A DNA stretch of 18,076 nt, from the NCBI GenBank assembly GCA_023512255.1, contig JAILZY010000070.1:1-18076 (forward strand), written 5' to 3'. Made by a program: the position numbers and the translations under genes. The notes beneath the pieces were generated by a model. It had not been told where the DNA came from. It ran no database searches and was given only the letters and a program-made list of their open reading frames with translations. Below are positions 1 to 7,540 of the stretch, in pieces. Source of the stretch: a bacterium (lineage in GTDB: Bacteria > SZUA-182 > DTGQ01). The first letter of the stretch is position 1, and every line of letters begins with the position of its first letter.

Positions 1-104
1 TGCCATCCTTAATAAAAAGCCTGGATTACTGGTCTTAAGACCATGTCGTAATTAAATTCCCTATCTACTCTTGAGTGTCAATTTATCATTTTGCCCTTTG
101 CTCA

Positions 105-235
105 ACTCTAATCTTGGCCTCTTGCCCTGTTCTCATCTTGTCCCACTTGCCCCACTCTTATCTTGTCCTGCTTGCTCAACTATCATCTTGCCCATCTTGC
201 CCCGCTCGCCCCTCTTGCCTTACTCTCTTTGCTCA
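105..235. repeat. Pyrimidine-rich degenerate short repeat
   Basis: This stretch is built from loose variants of a 10-12 bp motif of the type TCATCTTGCCC, such as CATCTTGTCCCACTTGCCCC and CATCTTGCCCATCTTGCCCC, with strong C/T bias on the plus strand. No reading frame with protein-like composition is apparent. It probably arose by slippage. The first 100 bases and the AT-rich stretch 280-420 show nothing I can identify apart from a short palindrome, GGTCTTAAGACC, near position 34. Confidence 0.5.
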
Positions 236-253
236 GAATGCTGAGCTGTAGCC

Positions 254-279
254 TTATCTTAAAATGTGTCTGGTAGTGA
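254..279 (-). repeat. Isolated terminal fragment of MITE family 2
   Basis: Read on the minus strand, this segment gives CACTACCAGACACATTTTA followed by AGATA. This matches the terminal inverted repeat (CACTACCGGACAC, then a T-rich stretch and ATC) of the complete elements at 16641-16794 and 17618-17910. No second end is visible in the neighbouring bases, so this is a lone end or a decayed copy. Confidence 0.5.
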
Positions 280-459
280 GGTTCAGATAGGCTTTTAAGC
301 AATCATTAGTGCTTTTTAATCAATTATCGGCCAAAAATAGTTTTTGCTCAAATACCATATTTAACTAAATTATACTCAAAGTTTGACTTAAAATCAAGAT
401 CTTTTTTTAAAAAAAATTTTACTTATTGGCTAGCTCCCCATTTTATTATTTCCGCGTCT

Positions 460-890
460 ATTATTTTCGCGCAAGCGGGAATCCAGGGTAACAGGGTAAG
501 AGGAAGCGGCAAGGCGCAAAAATGCGCCTTCATTGCCGCGCAAGCAGGAATCCATGGTCGTGAGAGAGGCATAAGCAGGCAGCTTGTCAATTCATTTTCG
601 CGCAAGTGGGAATCCAGGGACATACGCAAGCCCTGTGGCCAGGAGGCGATTGCTCATCATTTCCGCGTAAGCGTAAATCCAGGGCACAATCTGACACTCC
701 CCTATGATCATCAGCCGTCACTGCCGCGCAAGCGGGGGAATCCCGAGTTGTAAAAAATATCCAGGAGGCACAGGATAACTCACTGCGATAAGTCACTGCC
801 CCGCAAGAAGGAATCCCTCGCGGCCTAACATCGCATATAAGATAAGACGCCGGACCGACACTGCCGCGCAAGCGGGAATCACGGAATATT
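460..890. repeat. Semi-regular array of seven hairpin repeats
   Basis: Seven degenerate copies of a roughly 20-bp motif, CCGCGCAAGCGGGAATCCAG, have their CGCGC cores starting near 468, 537, 599, 664, 725, 800 and 865, a spacing of 61-75 bp. The better copies can form a small CCGC/GCGG hairpin. The intervening 40-50 bp are mostly unrelated to each other; one holds a perfect hairpin, AAGGCGC/GCGCCTT, at 511-530. The motif resembles the dispersed intergenic palindromes (TCATTCCCGC...GCGGGAATCC type) common in many bacterial genomes, and a related motif lies inside MITE family 2. Copies are too degenerate for a CRISPR array. The minus-strand ORFs here merely translate the repeat as repeated WIPACA peptides. 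Confidence 0.7.
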
Positions 891-972
891 TAGGCTGGCT
901 GTATTCCTTCTTTCTCCGGAATTACGGTATTTGCGGCTTTGTAAAAGATGCATTGCCTAAGCCGGCCTTTTT

Positions 973-1076
973 GCTAACAAAGTGCGCAATTTTGGCGGAC
1001 CTCGGGTCCGCCCCTACAATTGATTGGGTACCCCTACAATTGATTTGTACCCCCTACAATTGATTGGGTAATTGGA
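973..1076. repeat. Hairpin plus 20-bp tandem repeat (family 3, copy 1)
   Basis: The element starts GCTAACAAAGTGCGCAATTT and contains a perfect hairpin, GGCGGACC/GGTCCGCC (994-1012). Three tandem 20-bp units of the type CCCCTACAATTGATTGGGTA follow (1011-1070), ending ATTGGA. A second copy at 9064-9128 has the same start, a decayed hairpin and only one unit. The right-hand part overlaps the 3' end of the pseudouridine synthase gene and supplies its stop codon. Confidence 0.8.
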
Positions 1077-1629
1077 GCATCATTTGCTCATCCTGAGACA
1101 GAAACCGCCACCTGCCCGACGGCAGATCAAGTTGAATGGGGCCAAAGGCGAGGCGTTTTAAATCCGTAACCTTCAAGGTTGTCCCGTAGCGCTCATCCCG
1201 CAGGGCGCCAAAGAGTCTGCGGATATGGCGGTTTTTCCCCTCATCGAGGACCAGCCAAAGGTGGGTCTTTGGCCCCACCCGGCCTAGGATCTTGACCTCA
1301 ACACAGCGCAATATCCCGACGGGAGAGGGGACCCCCTCACGGATAGCGGCCAGGTGCTTTTCTGTAACCTGCCCGCGTACCCAGGCCTCGTAGGTTCGGG
1401 TGAAGCCTCCGGGCCGGGTAAGCCGCTCAACCAGGCGGCCGTCTTTGACTAGAAGCAGCAGCCCGCGCGTTTGGCGGTCAAGGCGGCCAACCGCTACCCA
1501 GCCATCCCGCAGCACCCACTCGGGCAGAAGGTCGTAGATCGTCTTTCGCCCAAGCTCATCGCGGCGAGAGACAACTACCCCTTTTGGTTTATGGAACAGA
1601 ATTATCCCTGACTCGGCTATAGCTTTCAT
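1054..1629 (-). CDS. Pseudouridine synthase, RluE/RsuA-like, no S4 domain
   Basis: This 191-residue protein would isomerise a uridine in ribosomal RNA to pseudouridine in the cytoplasm. The family motif is clear: an N-terminal LFHKPKGVVVS strand followed by GRLDRQTRGLLLL at about residues 48-60. D51 is the expected catalytic aspartate and R49 its partner. Further on, GKNRHIRRLF matches the conserved basic motif of the RsuA/RluB/RluE/RluF group. There is no N-terminal S4 RNA-binding domain, which together with the short length points to the RluE subgroup; the exact rRNA site cannot be told. ATG at 1629 is the only reasonable start, because an in-frame stop lies just upstream. No good Shine-Dalgarno sits next to it: an AGGAGG lies about 36 nt upstream. 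The last six codons and the stop come from a dispersed repeat, so the C-terminal tail is probably recent. Confidence 0.9.
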   Translation of the reverse strand: MKAIAESGIILFHKPKGVVVSRRDELGRKTIYDLLPEWVLRDGWVAVGRLDRQTRGLLLLVKDGRLVERLTRPGGFTRTYEAWVRGQVTEKHLAAIREGVPSPVGILRCVEVKILGRVGPKTHLWLVLDEGKNRHIRRLFGALRDERYGTTLKVTDLKRLAFGPIQLDLPSGRWRFLSQDEQMMLQLPNQL

Positions 1630-1659
1630 AGAGCTATTCTAACCCGAGTGGGCAGAAAT

Positions 1660-2105
1660 TTCTACCTCCTCTAAATCTTATAAACAACTTATCTTATCAC
1701 TTATAAACTTATCTTATAGCCTCCTCTTATCTTATAAACTTTAAACCTTTATAAACTTTACCCCCTACTTTTGGATAAACCCTACTTGGATAACCCCTCC
1801 CTCTTGGGCAGCCTCGCTGCTCTCATTGCATTGATGCCGATCTACCACCAGTTGAGGATGGCAATCTACTTCATAGGCGCAGCCTCGCTGCTCATTGATG
1901 CCGATATTATCCTGTGGTATACTCAAATCAAATAGTTCGCCATGATTTGCCATGCTATTATTTTTATGCGCTACTGTTGCATGTATTGTATGGTATTCAT
2001 TACATGACATGGTATTCAACGGCATTGCAGTATTCTGGTATTCAATGGCATTACAGTATCTTAATTTCTGGTATTCAATGGCATTACAGTATCTTAATTT
2101 AATGT
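1660..2105. repeat. Intergenic short tandem repeats
   Basis: This non-coding stretch upstream of the phosphohydrolase holds several local duplications. At 1670-1760 variants of CTTATAAACTTATC recur. A GCAGCCTCGCTGC hairpin motif followed by ATTGATGCCGAT occurs twice (about 1809-1846 and 1881-1907). At about 2035-2100 a 33-bp unit containing GGTATTCAATGGCATTACAG is present twice in tandem, with a third decayed copy (GGTATTCAACGGCATTGCAG) just before it. The small ORFs crossing the area have repeat-derived sequences and no protein-like features. Confidence 0.65.
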
Positions 2106-2117
2106 ATGTACCATTTT

Positions 2118-2230
2118 CGCTCTTATTTATTAGCTACCATTGAGAGACAAAACCCTAATAAGAGCTAAGCTCCTTCGAGGGTTTATGGTTGTTCTGATAT
2201 AGGGTTTATGGTGTCTGATATATAAGAGAG
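2118..2230 (+). mobile_element. MITE family 1, copy 1 (113 bp)
   Basis: The ends form imperfect terminal inverted repeats: left CGCTCTTATTTATTAGC..., right ...GATATATAAGAGAG, both continuing to ACCAT inward. The flanks ACCATTTT (2110-2117) and GCCATTTT (2231-2238) match at 7 of 8 positions, which fits an 8-bp target duplication. Inside are an AACCCT/AGGGTT inverted repeat and a direct repeat of GGGTTTATGGT followed by CTGATAT. It encodes no protein and ends only 34 nt before the start codon of the phosphohydrolase, so its right end lies in that gene's leader. Other copies are at 8913-9027, 11652-11772 and 16606-16636. Confidence 0.8.
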
Positions 2231-2264
2231 GCCATTTTTACCCGATCACATAAGGAGACTAACC

Positions 2265-3719
2265 ATGCCTGATCAAGCTCAACCAAGGGGAGCCGCAGCC
2301 CGGCGGCAGGGGAAGAAGGTAGTGGTCATCGGACTCGATTGCGCTGCTCCGCAACTGGTTTTCGACCAATGGACAGAGGATTTGCCGAATCTTCGCTCCC
2401 TGATGAACAAGGGGATTTACGGCCCCATGAGGAGCACCATTCCGGCCATAACCTGCCCGGCTTGGATGTCGATGATGACCAGCAAGTGCCCTGGCACACT
2501 AGGCTTTTACGGATTTCGCAACCGGGCCGATTATTCTTACTCAAAGATGGTGATGTGCAATTCGACCACGGTCAAGGAGAAAACCCTGTGGGATTTGCTT
2601 GGTGAGGCAGGCCAAAAATCTATCCTACTCGGCATCCCTCAGACCTACCCGGTAAGGCCGATCAATGGCTGTATGGTGTCCTGCTTCCTTACGCCGGACA
2701 CCAGCTGCCAGTATACCTATCCGAAGAGCCTGAAGACTGAGATTGAACTGGTAACCGGCGGCTATATCATTGATGTGGAAAATTTCCGCACCAATGATAA
2801 GGAAAGGCTGCTTGAGCAGATCTACCAGATGACTGAGAAAAGATTCAAGGCGGCCCGCTATCTCCTGAGGCAGAAGGAGTGGGATTTTTTTATGATGGTT
2901 GAGATGGGCGTAGATCGGATCCATCATGGCTTTTGGAAATTCACCGATCCCCAGCATCGCCAGTATGAGCCAGGAAACCCCTTTGAGCAGTCGATCAAAA
3001 ACTACTACCGATATATTGATGAGCGGATCGGAGAGCTTTTGTCTTTCCTCGATGATGAGACCGCAGTGTTGGTGGTCTCAGATCATGGGGCCAAAAAGAT
3101 GGATGGGGGGATCGCCATCAACGAGTGGCTCCAGAGGGAAGGGTATCTTACCCTGGCGGAGCAGCCCTCTGCCCCTATTCGCTTTGAGCAGGCTAAGATC
3201 GACTGGTCAAAGACCAAATGCTGGGGAGAAGGCGGCTACTATGGCCGTATCTTTCTGAATGTCCAGGGCCGAGAGCCGCAAGGGGTAATCAGGCCGCAGG
3301 ATTATGAGAGTGTGCGGGATGAGCTTAAAGCAAAGCTTGAGGCCTTAGCCGACGAGAAAGGGAATCAGATTGGTACCCGGGTGTTTAAGCCGCAGGAAAT
3401 CTATCCGAGGGTAAACGGCATCGCTCCTGACCTGATTGTCTATTTCGGCAATCTGGATTGGCGCTCAGTGGGCAGTGTGGGGCTTTCGACCATCCACACC
3501 TTTGAAAATGACACTGGCCCGGATGACGCCAATCACGCTCAGGAGGGAATCTTCATCCTCTATGATCCAAACTACCAGGGGCCGAAGGTGCAAAACCCGG
3601 GCTATTTTGATATCCTGGATGTGGCCCCGACCGTCTTACACCTTATGGGAATAGAGCCGCCGGCAGACTTTGAAGGCAAGCTCATTTCTGCCTACGAGCA
3701 GCAGGCAAGCTACTGCTAA
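2265..3719 (+). CDS. AlkP-superfamily phosphohydrolase/phosphomutase
   Basis: This 484-residue protein belongs to the type I phosphodiesterase/nucleotide pyrophosphatase branch of the alkaline phosphatase superfamily, metal-dependent hydrolases of phosphate esters. The metal and nucleophile motifs are visible in order: VIGLDCA near residue 22 (first Asp ligand), TIPAITCPAW near residues 60-70 (likely Thr nucleophile), GVDRIHHGFW near residue 220 (Asp/His ligands), VSDHGAKK near residue 272 (Asp-His pair) and a late NHAQEGIF near residue 424 (His ligand). No signal peptide or membrane segment is seen, so it is probably cytoplasmic. The start is well supported by AAGGAG, 8 nt before ATG. The substrate cannot be deduced; relatives often sit near glycan or lipid genes, but the neighbours here do not settle it. 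The next gene is also a phosphatase on the same strand, 218 nt away. Confidence 0.92.
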   Translation: MPDQAQPRGAAARRQGKKVVVIGLDCAAPQLVFDQWTEDLPNLRSLMNKGIYGPMRSTIPAITCPAWMSMMTSKCPGTLGFYGFRNRADYSYSKMVMCNSTTVKEKTLWDLLGEAGQKSILLGIPQTYPVRPINGCMVSCFLTPDTSCQYTYPKSLKTEIELVTGGYIIDVENFRTNDKERLLEQIYQMTEKRFKAARYLLRQKEWDFFMMVEMGVDRIHHGFWKFTDPQHRQYEPGNPFEQSIKNYYRYIDERIGELLSFLDDETAVLVVSDHGAKKMDGGIAINEWLQREGYLTLAEQPSAPIRFEQAKIDWSKTKCWGEGGYYGRIFLNVQGREPQGVIRPQDYESVRDELKAKLEALADEKGNQIGTRVFKPQEIYPRVNGIAPDLIVYFGNLDWRSVGSVGLSTIHTFENDTGPDDANHAQEGIFILYDPNYQGPKVQNPGYFDILDVAPTVLHLMGIEPPADFEGKLISAYEQQASYC

Positions 3720-3832
3720 CTAAACCACAAAGCTCTTGCTAAAAAAGCCCTCGCCGCCGCCACCACCGGAGCACCTTCCTGCTAAAAGGCCTGTTGGCTG
3801 TTTTTTTATTCAGCCCCCAGCAAAGCGCCACG

Positions 3833-3869
3833 CGCCAGGGTGAGAAAAAAATTTTTTCTCGCCCTGGCG
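3833..3869. terminator. Strong inverted repeat, possible terminator
   Basis: Arms 3833-3850 and 3852-3869 pair at 17 of 18 positions (CGCCAGGG/CCCTGGCG outer part, A/T-rich inner part). The A and T tracts lie in the inner part of the stem, so the GC-rich outer stem is followed by GATAAAATTT rather than a clean U-run. It lies 113 nt after the phosphohydrolase stop and 68 nt before the next start. It may end or attenuate transcription between the two genes, but it is not a textbook intrinsic terminator. Confidence 0.4.
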
Positions 3870-3937
3870 ATAAAATTTAGATTTAGCCGAAATAGTAATA
3901 TTAACTCTTATCAGATGAGAAAGAGCAGGTGATCGGT

Positions 3938-4612
3938 ATGTTTAGAATCCTCATTATCCGTCATGGAGAAACCTCCTGGAATAAAGAGAAGATTTTTCGT
4001 GGTCGGGTCGATGTCAGCCTAAGTGACGTCGGACGACAGCAGGCCAAGCTCCTGGCTCGAAGGCTCAGCGGCCAGCGCATCAGGAGCATATATACCAGCC
4101 CGCTGAAGCGGGCCTACGACACTGCCTTGGCTATCCAGGAAGGTCAATCAGGGGCCGCCGATCTTCCCCCGATTATTCAGGATGATCTGCTGATTGATAT
4201 TAATTACGGAGCATGGGAGAAAAAGGGCCACCTTCAGGTTCAGCAGGAGTTCCCAGATCTCTACCAGCAGTGGCTTGAGGCCCCTCATACGGTGCATATT
4301 CCAGACGGGGAGGGTCTGTCGTCGATTCGACAGCGGGTTGAAACTTTCCTCGATCAACTCATCATTCAGTATGAGCAGTATGACCAAAAGGATACGGCTG
4401 CCACCATTGCCCTGGTTTCTCATCGGGTAATTATTAAAATCTTACTCTGTGCCATACTCGGGCTGGACAATTCGCATTTTTGGCAGATCAAGCAGGATAC
4501 GGCTGGGCTGTCTGTAGTCGAGTGCCAAGGTAGCCGATTTGTTCTGAGCAGTTTGAATGATACCTGTCACCTGGCTGAGGTTTCCGAGCAGATGAGCAAG
4601 GATGATTTCTGA
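3938..4612 (+). CDS. Histidine phosphatase (phosphoglycerate mutase-like)
   Basis: This 224-residue protein belongs to the histidine phosphatase superfamily. The signature LIIRHGETSWN lies at residues 4-14, with His8 of RHGET the expected phospho-acceptor. SPLKRAYDTA carries the conserved arginine, NYGAWE the acidic residue region, and ALVSHRVIIK the second catalytic histidine. The family includes CobC-type alpha-ribazole phosphatases, GpmB-type enzymes and broad-range phosphatases; there is no cobalamin gene nearby to favour CobC. I chose ATG 3938, which has AGGTG about 7 nt upstream, over a GTG three codons earlier. The motif is SHRV where many relatives have SHGG, which may affect substrate choice. 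The gene could share a transcript with the upstream phosphohydrolase if the hairpin between them is read through. Confidence 0.9.
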   Translation: MFRILIIRHGETSWNKEKIFRGRVDVSLSDVGRQQAKLLARRLSGQRIRSIYTSPLKRAYDTALAIQEGQSGAADLPPIIQDDLLIDINYGAWEKKGHLQVQQEFPDLYQQWLEAPHTVHIPDGEGLSSIRQRVETFLDQLIIQYEQYDQKDTAATIALVSHRVIIKILLCAILGLDNSHFWQIKQDTAGLSVVECQGSRFVLSSLNDTCHLAEVSEQMSKDDF

Positions 4613-4633
4613 GAGAGACGGCACGCAATGCTC

Positions 4634-5000
4634 TAGGGAGAGGCTGTCGATAGAGAGGCTGTCAATGTACTAGTATGCTTATAGGCTATATACATATATC
4701 TATTATCTATACGATTATCTATACGCTATACCTATAGGCTATATACATGTATCTATACGCTATACCTATAGGCTATACATGCATCTATTATTATACATCA
4801 TATATGTCTATAAAGTATGTATGATATGCCCTATGTATGATATGCCCTAATGATACGCCATAATCTATAAGCTATATGGAAGCTATTCTATAAGCTATAA
4901 GCTATATGGATGCCATAAGGAGCGCTATGGGGATTAGCATCAAAATATGTGCATTAAAATATGTGCATTGCCAAAGATATGTGCATTACCATCAAAAGAT
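4634..5000. repeat. Intergenic AT-rich degenerate tandem repeats
   Basis: The 459-bp gap between the histidine phosphatase and the exporter operon contains no gene. It starts with a duplicated GAGAGGCTGTC at about 4639 and 4654. About 4670-4920 is built from variants of CTATACCTATAGGCTATA and ATAAGCTATATGGA. About 4938-4990 has AAAATATGTGCATT repeated two to three times, followed by GATTGATTGC variants. No convincing promoter stands out in such biased sequence, although one for the exporter operon should lie in this gap. Confidence 0.6.
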
Positions 5001-5071
5001 GATTGATTGCAAAGATAATTGATTGCCCATGAGAGCAAGATAATCTCTATGATCTTTTTGGGGGGAGCAAT

Positions 5072-6457
5072 ATGAAGCGCAGGATTATCCTGGCTGGCTT
5101 GGCGGTCTTAGGGGGAGCTTTGGTATTCGTATGGCTGAAACCATTTTCCTCACCGAAAGAAGAAAGGGTGGAGGGATTGGCTAGCGCTAGAATCGAGCGG
5201 GGTAGCATTCAGGTAACTGTTGCCTGCACGGGGAAGGTAGTTTCAAACCAGGATGTTGAGATCAAATCGAAGGCCAGCGGAGAGATAAAAAAGCTTCCCT
5301 TCGATGTCAGCGATCCTGTGCGGGCTGGAGACTTGCTGGTAGAGCTTGATCCGTCGGATGAGCAGCGGAACCTGGAGAAGGCTCAGGCTGCGTTGGATGC
5401 AGCCAACTCTCAGCTCAACAATGCCAGGCAGGATCTAGCCATTGCCGAAAATCAGCTGCTGACCACCAAGCTGAATATCGAGGCCGAGATCTCATCCGCC
5501 AAGGCTACTTGGGAAGATGCGGAAAATAAGGCTAGACGGGAAGAGCAACTCTACCGCAAGAAGCTCTCAAGCCAGGAGATGATGGACAGTCAGAGAGCTG
5601 AAGCTGCCCGGGCCAAAGCCGCCTATGAAAAGGCCTTGGTCAAGCAGGAAGAGCTAAAGACCAAGGAAATGGAACTTGAGCTTAGGCGGCAAGCTGTCCG
5701 GCTTGAGGAAAGCCGGGTGCGGGCCGCCAAGGTGGACCTTGAAATCGCCAAACAGCGGCTTGCAGACACCCGGATTCTCTCCCCAATGAATGGAATTGTA
5801 ACGGCCAGGGATGTCCAAATTGGCCAGATTATCTCATCAGGAATCAACAATATCGGCGGCGGAACCACAATTTTAACCATATCTGATCTGAGTCGCATTT
5901 TTGTCATCGCCTCAGTTGATGAAAGTGATATCGGCAAGATCAAGCTTGGTCAAAAAGCCAAGATTACCGTAGATTCCTATCCTGATGAGCTCTTCTCTGG
6001 TCAGGTGGTCCAGATCGCTACCCGTGGGGTCAATATCAGCAATGTGGTAACCTTTGAGGTTAAGATCGAGGTTGTGGGAAAAAATAAATCACTTCTGAAG
6101 CCTGAGATGACAGCTAATGTTCAGATTATCGCTATGGAAAAGGCCGGAGTGTTGCTTATCCCGAATGAGGCGGTTGAGTTTTCATCCGAAGGGCCGAGAG
6201 CCCAGGTCATTTGGCCAGATGGCAAGATCGAATCTCGCTCCCTAACCCTGGGGCTTGACAATGGTGAGATAGCCGAGGTCATCGCTGGCCTTCGGGAAGG
6301 GGAAAAGGTTTGCCTGCATTCAGGGCAGGTCCAAAGCAGATGGTCAAAGAGCGGAAAGTATAGCAGCAGTAGCAGTCAGGGGGAGCAGCAGAAGGGTGAG
6401 CAGCAGAGGGAAAGGGGAGGCTTTGCGGCTTTCAGGAGAAGATCGAAGGAAGAGTAG
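5072..6457 (+). CDS. MacA-like periplasmic adaptor (membrane fusion protein)
   Basis: This 461-residue membrane fusion protein would bridge an inner-membrane ABC transporter and an outer-membrane channel. A short basic N-terminus and one hydrophobic segment (about residues 5-22) anchor it in the inner membrane. Next come the first half of a lipoyl-like domain (GKVVSNQDVEIKSKASGEI, about 52-70), a long Ala/Glu/Lys-rich coiled-coil hairpin (about 95-235), the second lipoyl half (LADTRILSPMNGIVTARDV, about 235-255), a beta-barrel and a membrane-proximal domain. The end is an unusual Ser/Gln/Glu-rich tail (SSSSSQGEQQKGEQQRE) with a basic patch. The start is supported by a GGGGGGAG run just upstream. 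ATPase and permease genes follow on the same strand, giving the order expected for a MacA-MacB-TolC system. Its stop codon lies in an 18-bp tandem duplication. Confidence 0.93.
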   Translation: MKRRIILAGLAVLGGALVFVWLKPFSSPKEERVEGLASARIERGSIQVTVACTGKVVSNQDVEIKSKASGEIKKLPFDVSDPVRAGDLLVELDPSDEQRNLEKAQAALDAANSQLNNARQDLAIAENQLLTTKLNIEAEISSAKATWEDAENKARREEQLYRKKLSSQEMMDSQRAEAARAKAAYEKALVKQEELKTKEMELELRRQAVRLEESRVRAAKVDLEIAKQRLADTRILSPMNGIVTARDVQIGQIISSGINNIGGGTTILTISDLSRIFVIASVDESDIGKIKLGQKAKITVDSYPDELFSGQVVQIATRGVNISNVVTFEVKIEVVGKNKSLLKPEMTANVQIIAMEKAGVLLIPNEAVEFSSEGPRAQVIWPDGKIESRSLTLGLDNGEIAEVIAGLREGEKVCLHSGQVQSRWSKSGKYSSSSSQGEQQKGEQQRERGGFAAFRRRSKEE

Positions 6458-6488
6458 AAGGCTTTTGCAAAGTAGAAGGCTTTTGCAA
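6453..6488. repeat. 18-bp perfect tandem duplication across the adaptor stop codon
   Basis: The unit AGTAGAAGGCTTTTGCAA occurs at 6453-6470 and again at 6471-6488 without a mismatch. The first copy contains the TAG stop (6455-6457) of the adaptor gene, so the 3' end of the gene has been duplicated into the spacer. Confidence 0.85.
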
Positions 6489-6494
6489 GGATTC

Positions 6495-6652
6495 AATAAT
6501 ATCAATCTAATAATATTAAATAATATCATAATATTATGATATTATTTAATATTATGATATTATTTAATATTATGATATTATTTAATATCAATCTAATAAT
6601 ATTAAATAATATCATAATATTAAATAATATCAATATCAAATAATATCAAAAA
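6495..6652. repeat. AT-only palindromic repeat with a perfect 44-bp palindrome
   Basis: This block is almost wholly A and T, with TAATATTATGATATTATTT-type 19-bp units repeated in both orientations. Bases 6511-6554 form a perfect 44-bp palindrome (22-bp arms, no spacer). A second inverted pair, GATATTATTTAATAT/ATATTAAATAATATC, surrounds CAATCTAATA further right. It lies inside the exporter operon, between the adaptor and the ATPase gene, where a long AU hairpin in the mRNA could affect stability or read-through. A duplicated GATGATGGGGGAAAATGCAA-like segment follows at about 6677-6716. Confidence 0.8.
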
Positions 6653-6814
6653 ATATGTATTTTTGCGCTTGCCCAGGGATGATGGGGGAAAATGCAAGAT
6701 GATGGGGAAAATGCAAGGTTTGGTATGAAAGATCACTTTCAATTGAGGTTTAAGGCATGGAGAGGTTTCTGTGTGGGCGTAACAGGAAGCATCGAGCAGC
6801 AAGGGGCTTTCATC

Positions 6815-7474
6815 ATGCTGGTGGTTGAAGAGGTTACCAAAAGATACCGGATGGGCGATCAGGAGATTTTGGCTCTTAATCGGGTTTCTCTCACTGTAGA
6901 CAGAGCCGAGATGGTGGCCATTGTAGGGGCCTCAGGGAGCGGAAAGTCTACCCTGATGCACATTCTGGGCTGTCTGGATCGTCCTGATTCAGGCCGGTAT
7001 GTGCTCAATGGCCGGGATGTGTCAAGACTTTTGGGGGATGAGCTGGCCAGAATTCGGAATCGAGAAATTGGCTTTGTTTTTCAAACATTTAATCTTCTGC
7101 CACGGATGAGTGCCCTGGAAAATGTAGAGCTTCCCCTTCTTTATGCTGGACATCCGGCAGCCAAGATCGAAGCGGCTAAAGCCCTTGAGCAGGTTGGGCT
7201 GGCTTCCCGCATGTACCATGAGCCGAATCAACTCTCTGGCGGACAGCGGCAGCGGGTGGCCATTGCTCGGGCTCTGGTAACTAATCCATCCATAATTTTG
7301 GCTGACGAGCCTACCGGCAACCTAGACAGCAAGTCGAGTGAGGAAATCATGGCTGTTTTCCAAAGGCTTAACCGAGAGGATGGTCGAACAATCATCATTG
7401 TTACCCATGAGCAGGAAATTGCTGCAAAATGCCAGCGTCAGATTCGGATCCGTGATGGCCAGATTTTATCGTGA
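6815..7474 (+). CDS. ABC transporter ATP-binding protein (MacB/LolD type)
   Basis: This 219-residue cytoplasmic ATPase powers the adjacent FtsX-type permease. All nucleotide-binding motifs are present: Walker [10 protein letters not shown] (residues 38-46), Q-loop [10 protein letters not shown], signature [15 protein letters not shown], Walker [13 protein letters not shown] and the H-loop VTHEQE. The sequence fits the lipoprotein/macrolide exporter (LolD/MacB) subfamily. In E. coli MacB the ATPase and permease are one chain; here they are separate genes, as in many other bacteria. I chose ATG 6815 (preceded by AAGGGG at 9 nt); an upstream in-frame ATG at 6692 would add 41 residues unlike the family. 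A 19-bp near-perfect tandem duplication (7451-7469 and 7470-7488) covers the gene's end and includes the TGA stop. Confidence 0.94.
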   Translation: MLVVEEVTKRYRMGDQEILALNRVSLTVDRAEMVAIVGASGSGKSTLMHILGCLDRPDSGRYVLNGRDVSRLLGDELARIRNREIGFVFQTFNLLPRMSALENVELPLLYAGHPAAKIEAAKALEQVGLASRMYHEPNQLSGGQRQRVAIARALVTNPSIILADEPTGNLDSKSSEEIMAVFQRLNREDGRTIIIVTHEQEIAAKCQRQIRIRDGQILS

Positions 7475-7540
7475 TGGACAGATTTTATGAAGAGTGTGAA
7501 AGGAAGATGAAGATAGAGTTGTCATGAGGAGAGTTTGCCG

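Noticed and set aside
423-871. Two minus-strand ORFs with repeated WIPACA peptides
   Set aside because: They are translations of the CCGCGCAAGCGGGAATCC DNA repeats; outside the repeats their sequence has no protein-like pattern and they overlap each other.
460-890. Possible CRISPR array
   Set aside because: Repeats are short, degenerate and unevenly spaced, and no cas gene is present.
1765-2143. Small ORFs on both strands upstream of the phosphohydrolase
   Set aside because: They follow tandem repeats and part of the MITE, overlap each other, and show no domain or good ribosome site.
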